64,000 nt of DNA from Leadbetterella sp040829825 (GTDB lineage Bacteria; Bacteroidota; Bacteroidia; Cytophagales; Spirosomataceae), in assembly GCF_040829825.1 (NCBI RefSeq), contig NZ_JBFOLH010000002.1, one strand, 5' to 3'. The first letter of the stretch is position 1, and the number at the start of each line of letters is the position of its first letter. Both the position numbers and the translations under genes were made by a program. Under the pieces are notes generated by a model. That model ran no database searches. It saw nothing but the letters and a program-made list of their open reading frames with translations, and was not told the DNA's origin. Below, one piece after another: positions 33,140 to 42,445 of the stretch.

Positions 33140-35425
33140 GTGAGAGATTATTTATCGGAATTAAACGAACCGCAGCGTGAAGCGGTAACACACATACAGG
33201 GCCCCCTCATGATCATTGCCGGTGCGGGCTCAGGCAAGACACGGGTGCTTACTTACAGGATAGCCTACCTGCTCGATCACGGCGTTGATCCCTTCAATAT
33301 ACTGGCCCTGACCTTTACCAACAAGGCTGCCCAGGAGATGCGGGAGCGGATCGAACGGATCATCGGCCCGGAGGCCCGGAACCTGTGGATGGGTACCTTT
33401 CACTCGGTTTTTGCCAAAATTTTACGGATCGACGGGTTTAAGCTGGGCTATACGTCCAATTTTACCATTTATGATACAGACGACAGCAAGTCGCTGCTCC
33501 GCTCTATCATCAAGGAAATGCAGCTCGACGACAAGACCTATAAGCCGAATTACGTGCTGAACCGGATTTCGGGGGCCAAGAACAACCTGATATCCTGGCA
33601 GATGTATAACGATAATCCTATTTTCCAGGCCGAAGATACCGCAGCCCAGATGCCTGAGCTGGGCCGGATCTACCGTACGTACGCCATGCGCTGCTTCTCG
33701 GCCAATGCCATGGATTTCGACGACCTGCTTTTCAACACCAACGTGCTTTTCCGCGATCACCTTGATGTGCTGAACAAATACCAGCACAAGTTCAGGCATG
33801 TGATGGTGGATGAGTTCCAGGATACCAACATCAGCCAGTACCTGATCACCCGGAAGCTGGCCGCCGTGACCCAGAACATATGCGTGGTGGGCGATGACGC
33901 CCAGAGTATTTATGCTTTCCGGGGGGCCAACATCCAGAATATTCTGAATTTCAGGAAAGATTACCCCGATCTGAAGGTGGTGAAGCTGGAACAGAACTAC
34001 CGTTCCACCAAAAATATTGTGAATGCGGCCAATTCCCTGATAGCAAGGAACAAAAGCCAGCTTGAAAAGACCATATTTTCGGATAACGAGGAAGGAGCCA
34101 GGATTGAGGTGATCCGGGCCATGTCGGATAATGAAGAGGGCCGGATTATCTCGCACGAAATCTTTGAAGGAAAGCTGACCGGGCTGAAGAACAACGACTT
34201 TGCCATTCTTTACCGCACCAATGCGCAGTCAAGGGCCTTTGAAGAGGCTTTGCGCAAAATCAATATCCCGTACCGGATCATCGGGGGGCTTTCTTTTTAC
34301 CAGCGGAAAGAGATCAAGGATATCCTGGCGTACCTGCGTTTTACGGCCAACCAGAAAGACGAAGAGGCCTTCAAGCGGATCATTAATCAGCCCAAGCGCG
34401 GGATAGGAGATACCACGGTAGCCAAAATTGTGGTTACCGCGGCAGAGCAGCAGGTCAGTGTATGGGATGTGGTGAGCCATATCCGGAATTTTTTTGAGGG
34501 GCGGGCAGCCAATGCCATCGAGGGCTTTGCCGACCTGGTCCGCAGCTATATCCTGATGCTGGAAGAGGGTAAGGATGCCCACGCCATAGCCATGCATGTG
34601 GCCAAAACCAGCGGGCTGCTCCATGAATTGTACATGGACAAGACCGTAGAAGGGGTGGCCCGGCACGAGAACGTTCAGGAATTGCTGAACTCCATCCGGG
34701 CTTTTGTAGACAATGATGAGAACGAAGACAAATCGCTGGGCGCATTCCTGCAGACGGTGTCGCTGCTGACCACGGCCGATGAGGAAGACGACGGCGATAA
34801 CGACAAGGTGACCATGATGACCATTCACGGGGCAAAAGGGCTTGAATTCAGGCATGTTTTTGTGGTGGGAATGGAAGAAAACCTGTTTCCGTCCCAGATG
34901 ATGCTGAAAAGCCGCGATGACCTGGAAGAAGAGCGCCGGCTCTTTTATGTGGCCATTACCCGGGCAGAAAAGAAGCTCACGCTCAGCTACGCCCAGCAGC
35001 GTTACACCTGGGGTAAGATGACCTTTTGCGAGCCCAGCCGTTTCCTGGAAGAAATTGACAGTAAATACCTCCTGCTGGGCGATAAAGGCATACCGCAGGG
35101 ATTTGAAGCCGCGGGACCACCGGCGGCGGCCGTAACCCGCCGGCCGGCCGGGATAGGAGAGCCTGTGAAAAGAGCCCCCGCTGCCAGCCACCTTAAGCCG
35201 GTGCAGGCGGCCCGGCCGGTAGAGGCGCACGTTCCCACACCTGATTTTACCCCCTCAGATACCCGTGATCTGAAGGCCGGCGACCGGGTAGAGCACCCCA
35301 AATTCGGTTTCGGAGAGGTGAAAAAGATGGAGCAGATGGGAGCAACGGCCAAAGCCGTCATCCAATTTGAAAAAGAAGGCGAAAAAACGCTACTTTTGAG
35401 TTTTGCTAAACTGAGAATTATATGA
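33140..35425 (+). CDS. UvrD/PcrA/Rep-type DNA helicase
   Basis: 761-residue SF1A helicase. Motif Ia/Walker A IIAGAGSGKTRVLTYRIAY, motif II VDEFQDTN, motif III VVGDDAQSIYAFRGA, motif IV EQNYRST, motif V TIHGAKGLEFRHVFVVG and motif VI RRLFYVAITRAEK are all visible. A PcrA-type Tudor-like tail (AGDRVEHPKFGFGEV) closes the protein. The role is repair and replication restart. The start is GTG at 33140, since the promoter excludes the ATG at 33104 and VRDYLSELNEPQREAV fits the family. Its stop overlaps the next ATG (ATGA). Confidence 0.93.
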   Translation: MRDYLSELNEPQREAVTHIQGPLMIIAGAGSGKTRVLTYRIAYLLDHGVDPFNILALTFTNKAAQEMRERIERIIGPEARNLWMGTFHSVFAKILRIDGFKLGYTSNFTIYDTDDSKSLLRSIIKEMQLDDKTYKPNYVLNRISGAKNNLISWQMYNDNPIFQAEDTAAQMPELGRIYRTYAMRCFSANAMDFDDLLFNTNVLFRDHLDVLNKYQHKFRHVMVDEFQDTNISQYLITRKLAAVTQNICVVGDDAQSIYAFRGANIQNILNFRKDYPDLKVVKLEQNYRSTKNIVNAANSLIARNKSQLEKTIFSDNEEGARIEVIRAMSDNEEGRIISHEIFEGKLTGLKNNDFAILYRTNAQSRAFEEALRKINIPYRIIGGLSFYQRKEIKDILAYLRFTANQKDEEAFKRIINQPKRGIGDTTVAKIVVTAAEQQVSVWDVVSHIRNFFEGRAANAIEGFADLVRSYILMLEEGKDAHAIAMHVAKTSGLLHELYMDKTVEGVARHENVQELLNSIRAFVDNDENEDKSLGAFLQTVSLLTTADEEDDGDNDKVTMMTIHGAKGLEFRHVFVVGMEENLFPSQMMLKSRDDLEEERRLFYVAITRAEKKLTLSYAQQRYTWGKMTFCEPSRFLEEIDSKYLLLGDKGIPQGFEAAGPPAAAVTRRPAGIGEPVKRAPAASHLKPVQAARPVEAHVPTPDFTPSDTRDLKAGDRVEHPKFGFGEVKKMEQMGATAKAVIQFEKEGEKTLLLSFAKLRII

Positions 35426-36255
35426 AAAAGACAGGTTTATTGCTAACGGCCCTGTTTTGTACCGTAACCCTGTTCGGGCAAAGCCTGCGGGTGGCCACCT
35501 ACAATATCCGGATGAACCGGGCCAATGACGGAGTAAATAACTGGGAAAACCGGCGGGATAAGCTCAATGAGCTGATCCGGTACCATGATTTTGACATCAT
35601 GGGCACCCAGGAAGGCTTTAAGGAGCAATTGGATGATATTCTGCGGCTGAAAGACTATGCCTATACGGGCTCAGGCCGCGACGACGGCCGGGATGCCGGG
35701 GAACATTCGGCCATTTTTTATAAAAAGAGCCGTTTAAAGCTCCTGAAGTCAGGCGACTTCTGGTACAGCGAAACGCCGGATAAGCCGGGGAAAGGCTGGG
35801 ATGCCCGCTGCTGCAACCGGATCTGCTCGTGGGCCCGGTTCAGAGACCTGGCCACCAGGAAGGAATTCTATGTTTTCAACTCGCATTTTGACCACGAAGG
35901 CGTGGAGGCCCGCCGCAACTCAGGCGTGCTGCTGGTGAACAAGATGAAGGAGATTGCCGGGAAGCTTCCTGTGATCAGCATGGGCGATTTTAACTCCACC
36001 CCTGAAACAGAGCAGATCAGGCACATAAGTGCTCATTATAATGATGCTTTCGGTGCATCGGTGCAGCAGCCTTACGGGCCTGTGGGTACATTTAATGCCT
36101 TTAAGTACGATGCGCCGCTGAACGACCGGATCGACTATATTTTTGTATCGGATAACATTAAGGTGCTGAAATACGGGGTGCTGACCGACAGCTACCATCA
36201 GAAATTCCCTTCAGATCATTTACCGGTAGTGACAGACCTGGTCATCGATAAATAG
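35422..36255 (+). CDS. Exported endonuclease/exonuclease/phosphatase family protein
   Basis: 277-residue EEP-fold hydrolase with a signal peptide (MKKTGLLLTALFCTVTLFGQ). Fold landmarks: RVATYNIRMN, DIMGTQEG (metal Glu), FNSHFDHEG, SMGDFNSTPE and SDHLPVVTDLV. Substrates of exported members include sugar or nucleotide phosphates and phosphodiesters; which applies is unknown. It overlaps the helicase gene by 4 bases and is probably co-transcribed. Confidence 0.88.
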   Translation: MKKTGLLLTALFCTVTLFGQSLRVATYNIRMNRANDGVNNWENRRDKLNELIRYHDFDIMGTQEGFKEQLDDILRLKDYAYTGSGRDDGRDAGEHSAIFYKKSRLKLLKSGDFWYSETPDKPGKGWDARCCNRICSWARFRDLATRKEFYVFNSHFDHEGVEARRNSGVLLVNKMKEIAGKLPVISMGDFNSTPETEQIRHISAHYNDAFGASVQQPYGPVGTFNAFKYDAPLNDRIDYIFVSDNIKVLKYGVLTDSYHQKFPSDHLPVVTDLVIDK

Positions 36256-36271
36256 ATAATAATACATACTT

Positions 36272-37687
36272 ATGCACAGAATCTCCTCCCGGTTGATCCG
36301 TTGTACTGTAATTTACCTGCTGGCCCCCAATTTGTTGTTTTTCCTGTACTGGTTTCGTTTCCCGGTGAACGGGCTGTTGCTGGCCGGTACCGGGGTGCTT
36401 CTCTATTTTTACTTAAAACGGGTTTCCGGGCCGGAAGAGAGGCCTTTGGGCTGGAAAGCGCTGGCTATACTCTGCGTGCTGGCCCTGGCCTGGACCCTCC
36501 TGGCAGGCATAGGCAACCTGGTGGCACAGGCGCTGGATTTCCAGGGGCACAACGCCAAGCTGTACAACCTTTTCACTTCGCCCTGGCCGCTGCTCTACGA
36601 GTATAATGCACGGGAGGTTATCTACTATTTTTCATTTTACCTGGTGCCCGCTTACCTGATGAAGCTGAACGGGCAATATTCTAACCTGGTGCTTATTGTA
36701 TGGTCATGGAGCGGGTACATGCTGGTGTTGACCTGGGCCTTTTACCTGTTGAAAAGAAGCTTCCTGAGGGTGGGAATATTTCTGGCTCTGGGCGAGTCGG
36801 CTGTGTTTTTCAATTCCCAGGTATTCCGAAGGCTGGGTGATTTTCCCCAGCATGAGTGGCCCGTTTTTATGGGTAGCCTTTTTGAACAAAGCAGCTGGGT
36901 GCCTAACCAGTTCCTGCCCACGCTGCTGGTGCTCAGCATCTTTATTCATCAGCTTACCCGGGGGCTTGATCTGAAGCTCCTGGTGTTTCCGCTGGTGCTG
37001 AGCCTCACCTGGGGGGTGTTCCCGGCCATCGGCATGGCGGTGGTGATCGTTACCGGGATGATCATTTACGGAAGGGCCGGAGAGATAGGCGGTCTGATCA
37101 TATACAGTCTGCGTTACCTGCTTCTGGTTATACCTGTTGCCCTGTTTTACCAGAGCTCGAACGGGGGCGGAGTAAGTGAATTCCTGTTTCTTACCAACAG
37201 GCGCCTGGTAAAAATACCCGTTTGGGCCGGGCAGATCTTCCCTCAGGTATTGGTGTTTGGCACACTGATCTTCTTCTTTGTCAAAGACAGGCAGGCACGG
37301 CTTTACAGCTTTTGTGTCTGCGGTATTTTACTGGTTTTTTCTATGTTCAGGGTAGGAGTGTACAATGACCTCGTGTCGCGTACTTCTATCGTTTTTTTTA
37401 CGGTGATCGTGTTTTATGTGGCCCTGAGTTTTGAAACGCAGGTACTGAAAAAAGTGCGCTGGCTGGTGCCCGTACTGTTAATAGATGTGTTCTTTACTTT
37501 TTACATCCTGGGTGACAAGCTGATGCACAACGAAGTAATGAAAATAGATAAGCACCGCGAAATTTACCGGCATGATGATAACAAGAGCATCTACGAATAC
37601 TTTAAAAAGTATGCGCATGAGCAGGAGCTGATCCAGTATTCCAGCAAAGAAGACAGCTTCTACCAGAAATACCTGGCCAATCATTAA
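36272..37687 (+). CDS. Hypothetical polytopic membrane protein
   Basis: 471-residue protein with roughly ten or eleven hydrophobic segments and a polar cytoplasmic-looking tail (EIYRHDDNKSIYEYFKKYAH). An outer loop carries FPQHEWPVFMGSLFEQSSWVPNQ. No named family is recognised; the topology recalls glycosyltransferase or polymerase-type membrane enzymes but no diagnostic motif was found. It lies 16 bases after the EEP gene and is convergent with the SGNH/MBOAT pair. Confidence 0.6.
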   Translation: MHRISSRLIRCTVIYLLAPNLLFFLYWFRFPVNGLLLAGTGVLLYFYLKRVSGPEERPLGWKALAILCVLALAWTLLAGIGNLVAQALDFQGHNAKLYNLFTSPWPLLYEYNAREVIYYFSFYLVPAYLMKLNGQYSNLVLIVWSWSGYMLVLTWAFYLLKRSFLRVGIFLALGESAVFFNSQVFRRLGDFPQHEWPVFMGSLFEQSSWVPNQFLPTLLVLSIFIHQLTRGLDLKLLVFPLVLSLTWGVFPAIGMAVVIVTGMIIYGRAGEIGGLIIYSLRYLLLVIPVALFYQSSNGGGVSEFLFLTNRRLVKIPVWAGQIFPQVLVFGTLIFFFVKDRQARLYSFCVCGILLVFSMFRVGVYNDLVSRTSIVFFTVIVFYVALSFETQVLKKVRWLVPVLLIDVFFTFYILGDKLMHNEVMKIDKHREIYRHDDNKSIYEYFKKYAHEQELIQYSSKEDSFYQKYLANH

Positions 37688-37699
37688 CGGCAGTGAACC

Positions 37700-38704
37700 T
37701 TACCGGCTGCTGTAGATTTCCTGCAGGATCTTTTTACCCACTACCGGCTTGTAGTGAGACATCTCGTAATAATTCGTGATGTCATTGGTATAGGTGTTCT
37801 TACCCGTGTAGTTATAAATGTTTTTCCGGCCCAGGTAAATGCCCAGGATATTCAGGTCAATGGGGTTGTACTCCCGCTGGTCAAACGCCGGCCCGATAAT
37901 GATCTTGTAACGGGTATGGTGGATTTTAAAGAGGGAATCCAGGGCTTTCAGATCGGCCAGGTGGTGCGGTTTGATCTGCCGGTCCATCATGGCCGGGTTT
38001 TCCATTCGCTCATGAAACTCCGGATCCCGGTAATAGCCTGCCGAATCCTGCTGTATTTTTTCGATGTTTTCCGGGAAAAGGAAATCGTTCAGCGGGGTGG
38101 TATAATAATATTTGAACTTAAAAAATTCGTCCATATACGCCGGCCGGTACGTTTTAAAAAGCTTCAGGTCGAGGTAGGAAACAAAATACTTCTTCTTGAA
38201 ATAGGCTTTGAAAAAGCGGGTATGGTAAGACAGGGCGTTCTCGTTTGTCCAGCGGTAATCTTTATGGTGCACAATAGATTCTGATTCGTCGTATTGTTCC
38301 GAGAAGGTATCGGAGTCTACGATGATCAGGACATTTTTGATTTTTGACCCGTTCTTGTGGATGAATTCCAGCTTTCCGCGGATGCCCGAAATATTGTCGT
38401 TAAAGGCATCAAAATGAAACGGTGCCGGCTCATGAATCAACGGTCCCCAGTCTTCGGTATGAAATGCGCTTGAACGCGAGCTGCCGAAGATAAAAGAGTT
38501 GAAATTGTACTCATCCTTGTAATTGAGGTAGGTTTGCGTGCTTAGCCGGTTCCGGTTGAAGGTTTTCAGGTAATTGCTTCCGTAATGAGGGTAGTTTCGC
38601 AAAACATGGAAGGGGTCAAAGGCAAAATAACTCAGCGCCAGCAGAATAAACGGGGCACCGAACAGGAGAACCTTGGGGATGAATTTAAAGAACTTCTTAT
38701 CCAT
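37700..38704 (-). CDS. SGNH-like membrane-anchored protein (MBOAT partner)
   Basis: 334-residue protein with one N-terminal membrane anchor (FIPKVLLFGAPFILLALSYFAF). FNSFIFGSSRSSAFHTEDW resembles the block I nucleophile region of SGNH/DltD/AlgJ-type hydrolases, and a late YYEMSHYKPVVGKKIL could give the catalytic His. It lies 3 bases after the MBOAT gene, an arrangement known from polysaccharide O-acetylation loci. The catalytic reading is an inference. Confidence 0.65.
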   Translation of the reverse strand: MDKKFFKFIPKVLLFGAPFILLALSYFAFDPFHVLRNYPHYGSNYLKTFNRNRLSTQTYLNYKDEYNFNSFIFGSSRSSAFHTEDWGPLIHEPAPFHFDAFNDNISGIRGKLEFIHKNGSKIKNVLIIVDSDTFSEQYDESESIVHHKDYRWTNENALSYHTRFFKAYFKKKYFVSYLDLKLFKTYRPAYMDEFFKFKYYYTTPLNDFLFPENIEKIQQDSAGYYRDPEFHERMENPAMMDRQIKPHHLADLKALDSLFKIHHTRYKIIIGPAFDQREYNPIDLNILGIYLGRKNIYNYTGKNTYTNDITNYYEMSHYKPVVGKKILQEIYSSR

Positions 38705-38707
38705 GTT

Positions 38708-40135
38708 TTAAAACTGAAAATAGATAAACTGCATGGCACCGAAATAACCGAACACCAGAATAAAGAAGGTGAAAAAATAGTAGATACCCCAGCGCTGCCA
38801 TTGAGGTCTGTGATCTACCCATACTCCCACATCTGTTTTTTCCTGCATTTTTTCAATGGTGTACAGGATAATGAAGCCCGCCGCCAGGGTAAAAAGGGTC
38901 TGGGGGGTAATGATCCGGACAATTTCGCTCCACGAGTGACTGCTTTCTGAAAAGAGATGGGTAGCAAAATAGCGGGCGTCTTTGAAATTGTGCGCCCGGA
39001 AGAAGATCCAGGCAAATACGGCCAGGGCCACAGTGATCCAGTTCTGAAGCAGTCCGCCCAGCCTGCCCATCGGGGTGAACACCGCTTTCTGCAGGTTCCT
39101 TGTCATATGTCCGCAGATCTGGTAAAAGCCGTGCAGCCCGCCCCAGATTACGAAATTCCAGCTGGCCCCGTGCCAGAGGCCGCTGACCAGGAACACGATC
39201 AGGATATTCAGGTACCAGCGGGGAACCGCCACCCGGTTACCGCCCAGGGGAATATAAAGGTAGTCTCTGAACCAGGTAGAGAGCGAAATATGCCACCTTT
39301 TCCAGAATTCGGCAATGCTCCTGGCCAGGTAAGGCCTTTTGAAGTTGGTCATCAGCTTAAAGCCCATGACCCGCGCCGTACCTATGGCGATATCGGAGTA
39401 CCCGGAAAAATCGCAGTAGATCTGGACACTGTAAAAGAGGATGGCCACGATGAGGGGCAGCCCCTGGTAACGGTGAACATCGCCGAATACCACGTCGGCG
39501 TAGGTGGCAAAATTATCGGCGATCACCATTTTTTTGAAAAAGCCCCAGAGCATCAGGCGGAGGCCGGAGACCACGCGGGCTTCATCAAAATCAAATTTTT
39601 TATAGAACTGGTGGAGAATGTTCTGGGGCCTTTCAATGGGGCCCGCTACCAGCTGGGGGTAGAACATGACGTACAGGGCGTAAATACCGAAATTCCTTTC
39701 TACTTTCTGGTGACCGCGGTAGACTTCAATGGTATAGCTCATGGCCTGGAATGTATGAAAGGAGAGGCCTATGGGCAGGATGATGTCCCAACGGGGCTCG
39801 TACGTAGTGCCGTTTAGCCTGAAAGTAAAGCTGTTGAAGTTATCGATCAGGAAGTAATAGTATTTGAACATGGCCAGCACGCCGATATTGGCGATGAGGC
39901 TGACGGCCAGGGCCATTTTTCGCTCGCGCCCCTGCGACCGGTCGATCCAGAAGGCAGCATAGTAATCGACCACAATGGTAAAAAACAGGATCAGGATATA
40001 CTCCCACTTGAAAAATGCGTAGAAGATACAACTGGAAATAAGCAATAGTATCCATCTGAATCTGTGAGGGATTGTAAAATAGAGGAAAGTTACAATCGGG
40101 AAAAACAGAAAAAATTCAAAAGAACTGAATACCAT
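38708..40135 (-). CDS. MBOAT family O-acyltransferase
   Basis: 475-residue polytopic membrane O-acyltransferase of the AlgI/DltB/PatA group. The N-terminal MVFSSFEFFLFFPIVTFLYF, PIGLSFHTFQAMSYTIEVYRG, and YPQLVAGPIERP blocks are typical, and the catalytic His is in FLVSGLWHGASWNFVIWGG. It moves acyl groups across the membrane to an outside polysaccharide or wall polymer. It probably works with the adjacent SGNH-like protein. A near-consensus promoter, TTAATTTG, lies upstream on the minus strand. Confidence 0.92.
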   Translation of the reverse strand: MVFSSFEFFLFFPIVTFLYFTIPHRFRWILLLISSCIFYAFFKWEYILILFFTIVVDYYAAFWIDRSQGRERKMALAVSLIANIGVLAMFKYYYFLIDNFNSFTFRLNGTTYEPRWDIILPIGLSFHTFQAMSYTIEVYRGHQKVERNFGIYALYVMFYPQLVAGPIERPQNILHQFYKKFDFDEARVVSGLRLMLWGFFKKMVIADNFATYADVVFGDVHRYQGLPLIVAILFYSVQIYCDFSGYSDIAIGTARVMGFKLMTNFKRPYLARSIAEFWKRWHISLSTWFRDYLYIPLGGNRVAVPRWYLNILIVFLVSGLWHGASWNFVIWGGLHGFYQICGHMTRNLQKAVFTPMGRLGGLLQNWITVALAVFAWIFFRAHNFKDARYFATHLFSESSHSWSEIVRIITPQTLFTLAAGFIILYTIEKMQEKTDVGVWVDHRPQWQRWGIYYFFTFFILVFGYFGAMQFIYFQF

Positions 40136-40319
40136 AGACTAATCTTTATGCGGTCCATTGATTTGAGGCCGCAAATTAAGGATAGATTTTGTATAATGGA
40201 AACGTTGCCCGCATTAAGTAACGTGATCCGGCCGCTGCGGAGAAAGGCGGAATTTACTTTTTTTGCAGAATACTGAAATGAAAACAGGCGGGATTGCTGG
40301 AAGAAAGAAGGGGTTTTTG

Positions 40320-40327
40320 TAAATTTG
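40320..40327 (+). promoter_or_regulatory. -7 promoter element for gpmI
   Basis: TAAATTTG matches TAnnTTTG and implies a transcript start near 40332. Confidence 0.65.
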
Positions 40328-40348
40328 TACATCAAAACACGGTTAAAA

Positions 40349-41887
40349 TTGAGCAAGAAAGTAATACTGGCCATCCTGGATGGCTGGGGAATCCCGAAGG
40401 AAGGAGAAGAATGGCGGTCAGCGATTGAGAAAGCCGATGTGCCTTATTTCAGGTATCTGATGAATACGTACCCGCACAGCCTGCTGGAAGCGAGCGGTCG
40501 TGCGGTAGGGCTGCCGGCCGGCCAGATGGGGAACTCAGAAGTAGGGCATACCAACCTGGGTGCCGGACGGATCGTTTACCAGGAGCTGGAGAAGATCAAT
40601 GTAGCGGTAGAAGACGGCCTGCTGGCCAAAGAGCCGGTAGTAACGGCAGCTATAGAATACGCCAAAGCAAACGGGAAGGCCGTGCACCTGATCGGCCTGT
40701 GCTCAGACGGGGGCGTACACTCGCACATATTTCACCTGAAAGGGCTGGTAGATATTTTTGATCATGCCGGCGTGCCGCATACGTATATCCACGCTTTTTT
40801 GGATGGCCGCGACACCGACCCCAAATCGGGGAAAGGCTTCATCAGCGATCTGCAGCAGCATATCGAAGGAAAGAATGCGCAGATCGCTTCGCTGATCGGC
40901 CGGTATTATGCCATGGACCGCGATAAGCGCTGGGACCGTGTAAGCCTGGCTTACGAAGCCATGGTGAAAGGCAAGGGCGAGTCATATGTGAAGGCTACAG
41001 AAATATCCGCCGCGCTTGAAGCCTCTTACCAGGCCGACGTGACCGACGAGTTCCTGAAGCCGGTGGTAGTAGTGCAGGAGAACGGCGAGCCCGTAGCCAC
41101 TATAGCAGAGGGTGATGTGGTGCTTTGCTTTAATTTCCGCACCGACAGGGGCCGGGAGATCACCGAAGTGCTGACCCAGCACGACTTTCCCGAGTACAAT
41201 ATGCATACCCTCAACCTGTACTACATTACGATGACCAATTATGACGAGTCGTTCAGGAATGTAAAAGTGATCTATGAAAAGGATAACCTGACAAATACGT
41301 TGGGTGAAGTGCTGGAGAAGGCCGGCAGAATGCAGATCCGTACGGCCGAAACCGAGAAATACCCGCATGTTACCTTCTTCTTCTCCGGCGGACGCGAGGA
41401 GCCTTTTGAAGGCGAGATACGGCTGCTATCTCCTTCACCCAAAGATGTGCCTACCTATGACCTGAAGCCGGAGATGGCGGCAGAGAACATCATGGAGAAC
41501 CTCGTGCCTTACCTGAAGAAGGGGGAAGTGGATTTTGTATGCCTGAACTTTGCCAACCCCGATATGGTGGGCCACACGGGCAACTTCCAGGCCGTTATAA
41601 AGGCGGTGGAAACCGTAGACCGCTGCCTGAAGAATGTAGTGGAAACCGGCCTCGAAAACGGCTATGACACACTGGTGATTGCCGATCACGGCAACGCCGA
41701 ATATATGATCAACGACGATAAGACGGTCAATACGGCGCATTCTACCAACCTTGTACCTTTTATCGTGGTGGATAAGGATTATAAAGGCACGCCGAAAAAC
41801 GGTAAGCTGGGCGATATTGCGCCTACTATACTGAAGATATTGGGTGTGACAATCCCGGCAGAAATGACGGGAAATGTGCTGATATAA
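40349..41887 (+). CDS. gpmI: 2,3-bisphosphoglycerate-independent phosphoglycerate mutase
   Basis: 512-residue manganese enzyme of glycolysis. It shows the metal Asp in VILAILDGWG (residue 11), the nucleophile Ser63 in QMGNSEVGHTNLGAG, DGRDTDPKSG, FRTDRGREI, and late metal ligands in NPDMVGHTG, IADHGNAEYM and TAHSTNLVPF. The start is TTG at 40349: it gives the standard SKKVILAILDGWG opening, while the alternative at 40325 lies within the promoter element. Confidence 0.94.
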   Translation: MSKKVILAILDGWGIPKEGEEWRSAIEKADVPYFRYLMNTYPHSLLEASGRAVGLPAGQMGNSEVGHTNLGAGRIVYQELEKINVAVEDGLLAKEPVVTAAIEYAKANGKAVHLIGLCSDGGVHSHIFHLKGLVDIFDHAGVPHTYIHAFLDGRDTDPKSGKGFISDLQQHIEGKNAQIASLIGRYYAMDRDKRWDRVSLAYEAMVKGKGESYVKATEISAALEASYQADVTDEFLKPVVVVQENGEPVATIAEGDVVLCFNFRTDRGREITEVLTQHDFPEYNMHTLNLYYITMTNYDESFRNVKVIYEKDNLTNTLGEVLEKAGRMQIRTAETEKYPHVTFFFSGGREEPFEGEIRLLSPSPKDVPTYDLKPEMAAENIMENLVPYLKKGEVDFVCLNFANPDMVGHTGNFQAVIKAVETVDRCLKNVVETGLENGYDTLVIADHGNAEYMINDDKTVNTAHSTNLVPFIVVDKDYKGTPKNGKLGDIAPTILKILGVTIPAEMTGNVLI

Positions 41888-42445
41888 GACAGGTTAAATT
41901 GGTTCTGTTTAACTTCTTTGGTCTGAACAAATAAAAAAATGACGCTTATTTGCAGGTTTTTTTAATTTAAAATTTAACTAAATATTTAAATAATAGTTCA
42001 GGTACTTTTTTTGTAATATTCTTGGATAATTCCTGTTTAAAAACAGGAAATGTCGTTGAAAATAAAATATAAATATTGAAAAAGTACAAAAAATAACAGG
42101 AATATTCTGAGACAGGTACAGCCGGCTCATTGCTATTGTAATATGCTGTAATAATGTATTTAACCTGCCTTTTCAGGTATGCAAATGAGACTTATTTTTA
42201 TTATAAGTTGTTCTTAATAAGTATTTTAAATTATTTTATTAATTCTACCCGGGGTAAAAAACTCAGAATCAGTTAAATAGACAATTATCTAATTCCCCGT
42301 ATTATCAAATTGTAAAATGAGGGTCATGGAAATGTTCTAATTATTGAATATGGAATTTTCCCTTTATTTTTGCGGAATAAAACTTAGCATCACGCTTAAA
42401 AACAAGTTTTCGTTTAATCTATTTCAAACAAACTCAATTTGTTTT
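41888..42445. other. Long AT-rich intergenic region before the TonB-dependent receptor
   Basis: About 550 bases with no gene. A near-palindrome, TTCCTGTTT-AA-AAACAGGAA, lies at 42030-42049, and AACAGGAATATTC recurs near 42095. The receptor promoter is at 42365-42372. The size and base composition suit a regulatory region, but no known operator was recognised. Confidence 0.5.
42365..42372 (+). promoter_or_regulatory. Promoter of the TonB-dependent receptor
   Basis: TATTTTTG matches TAnnTTTG; ATTG at 42343-42346 lies at about the right distance for the -33 element. The implied leader is about 69 bases. Confidence 0.65.
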
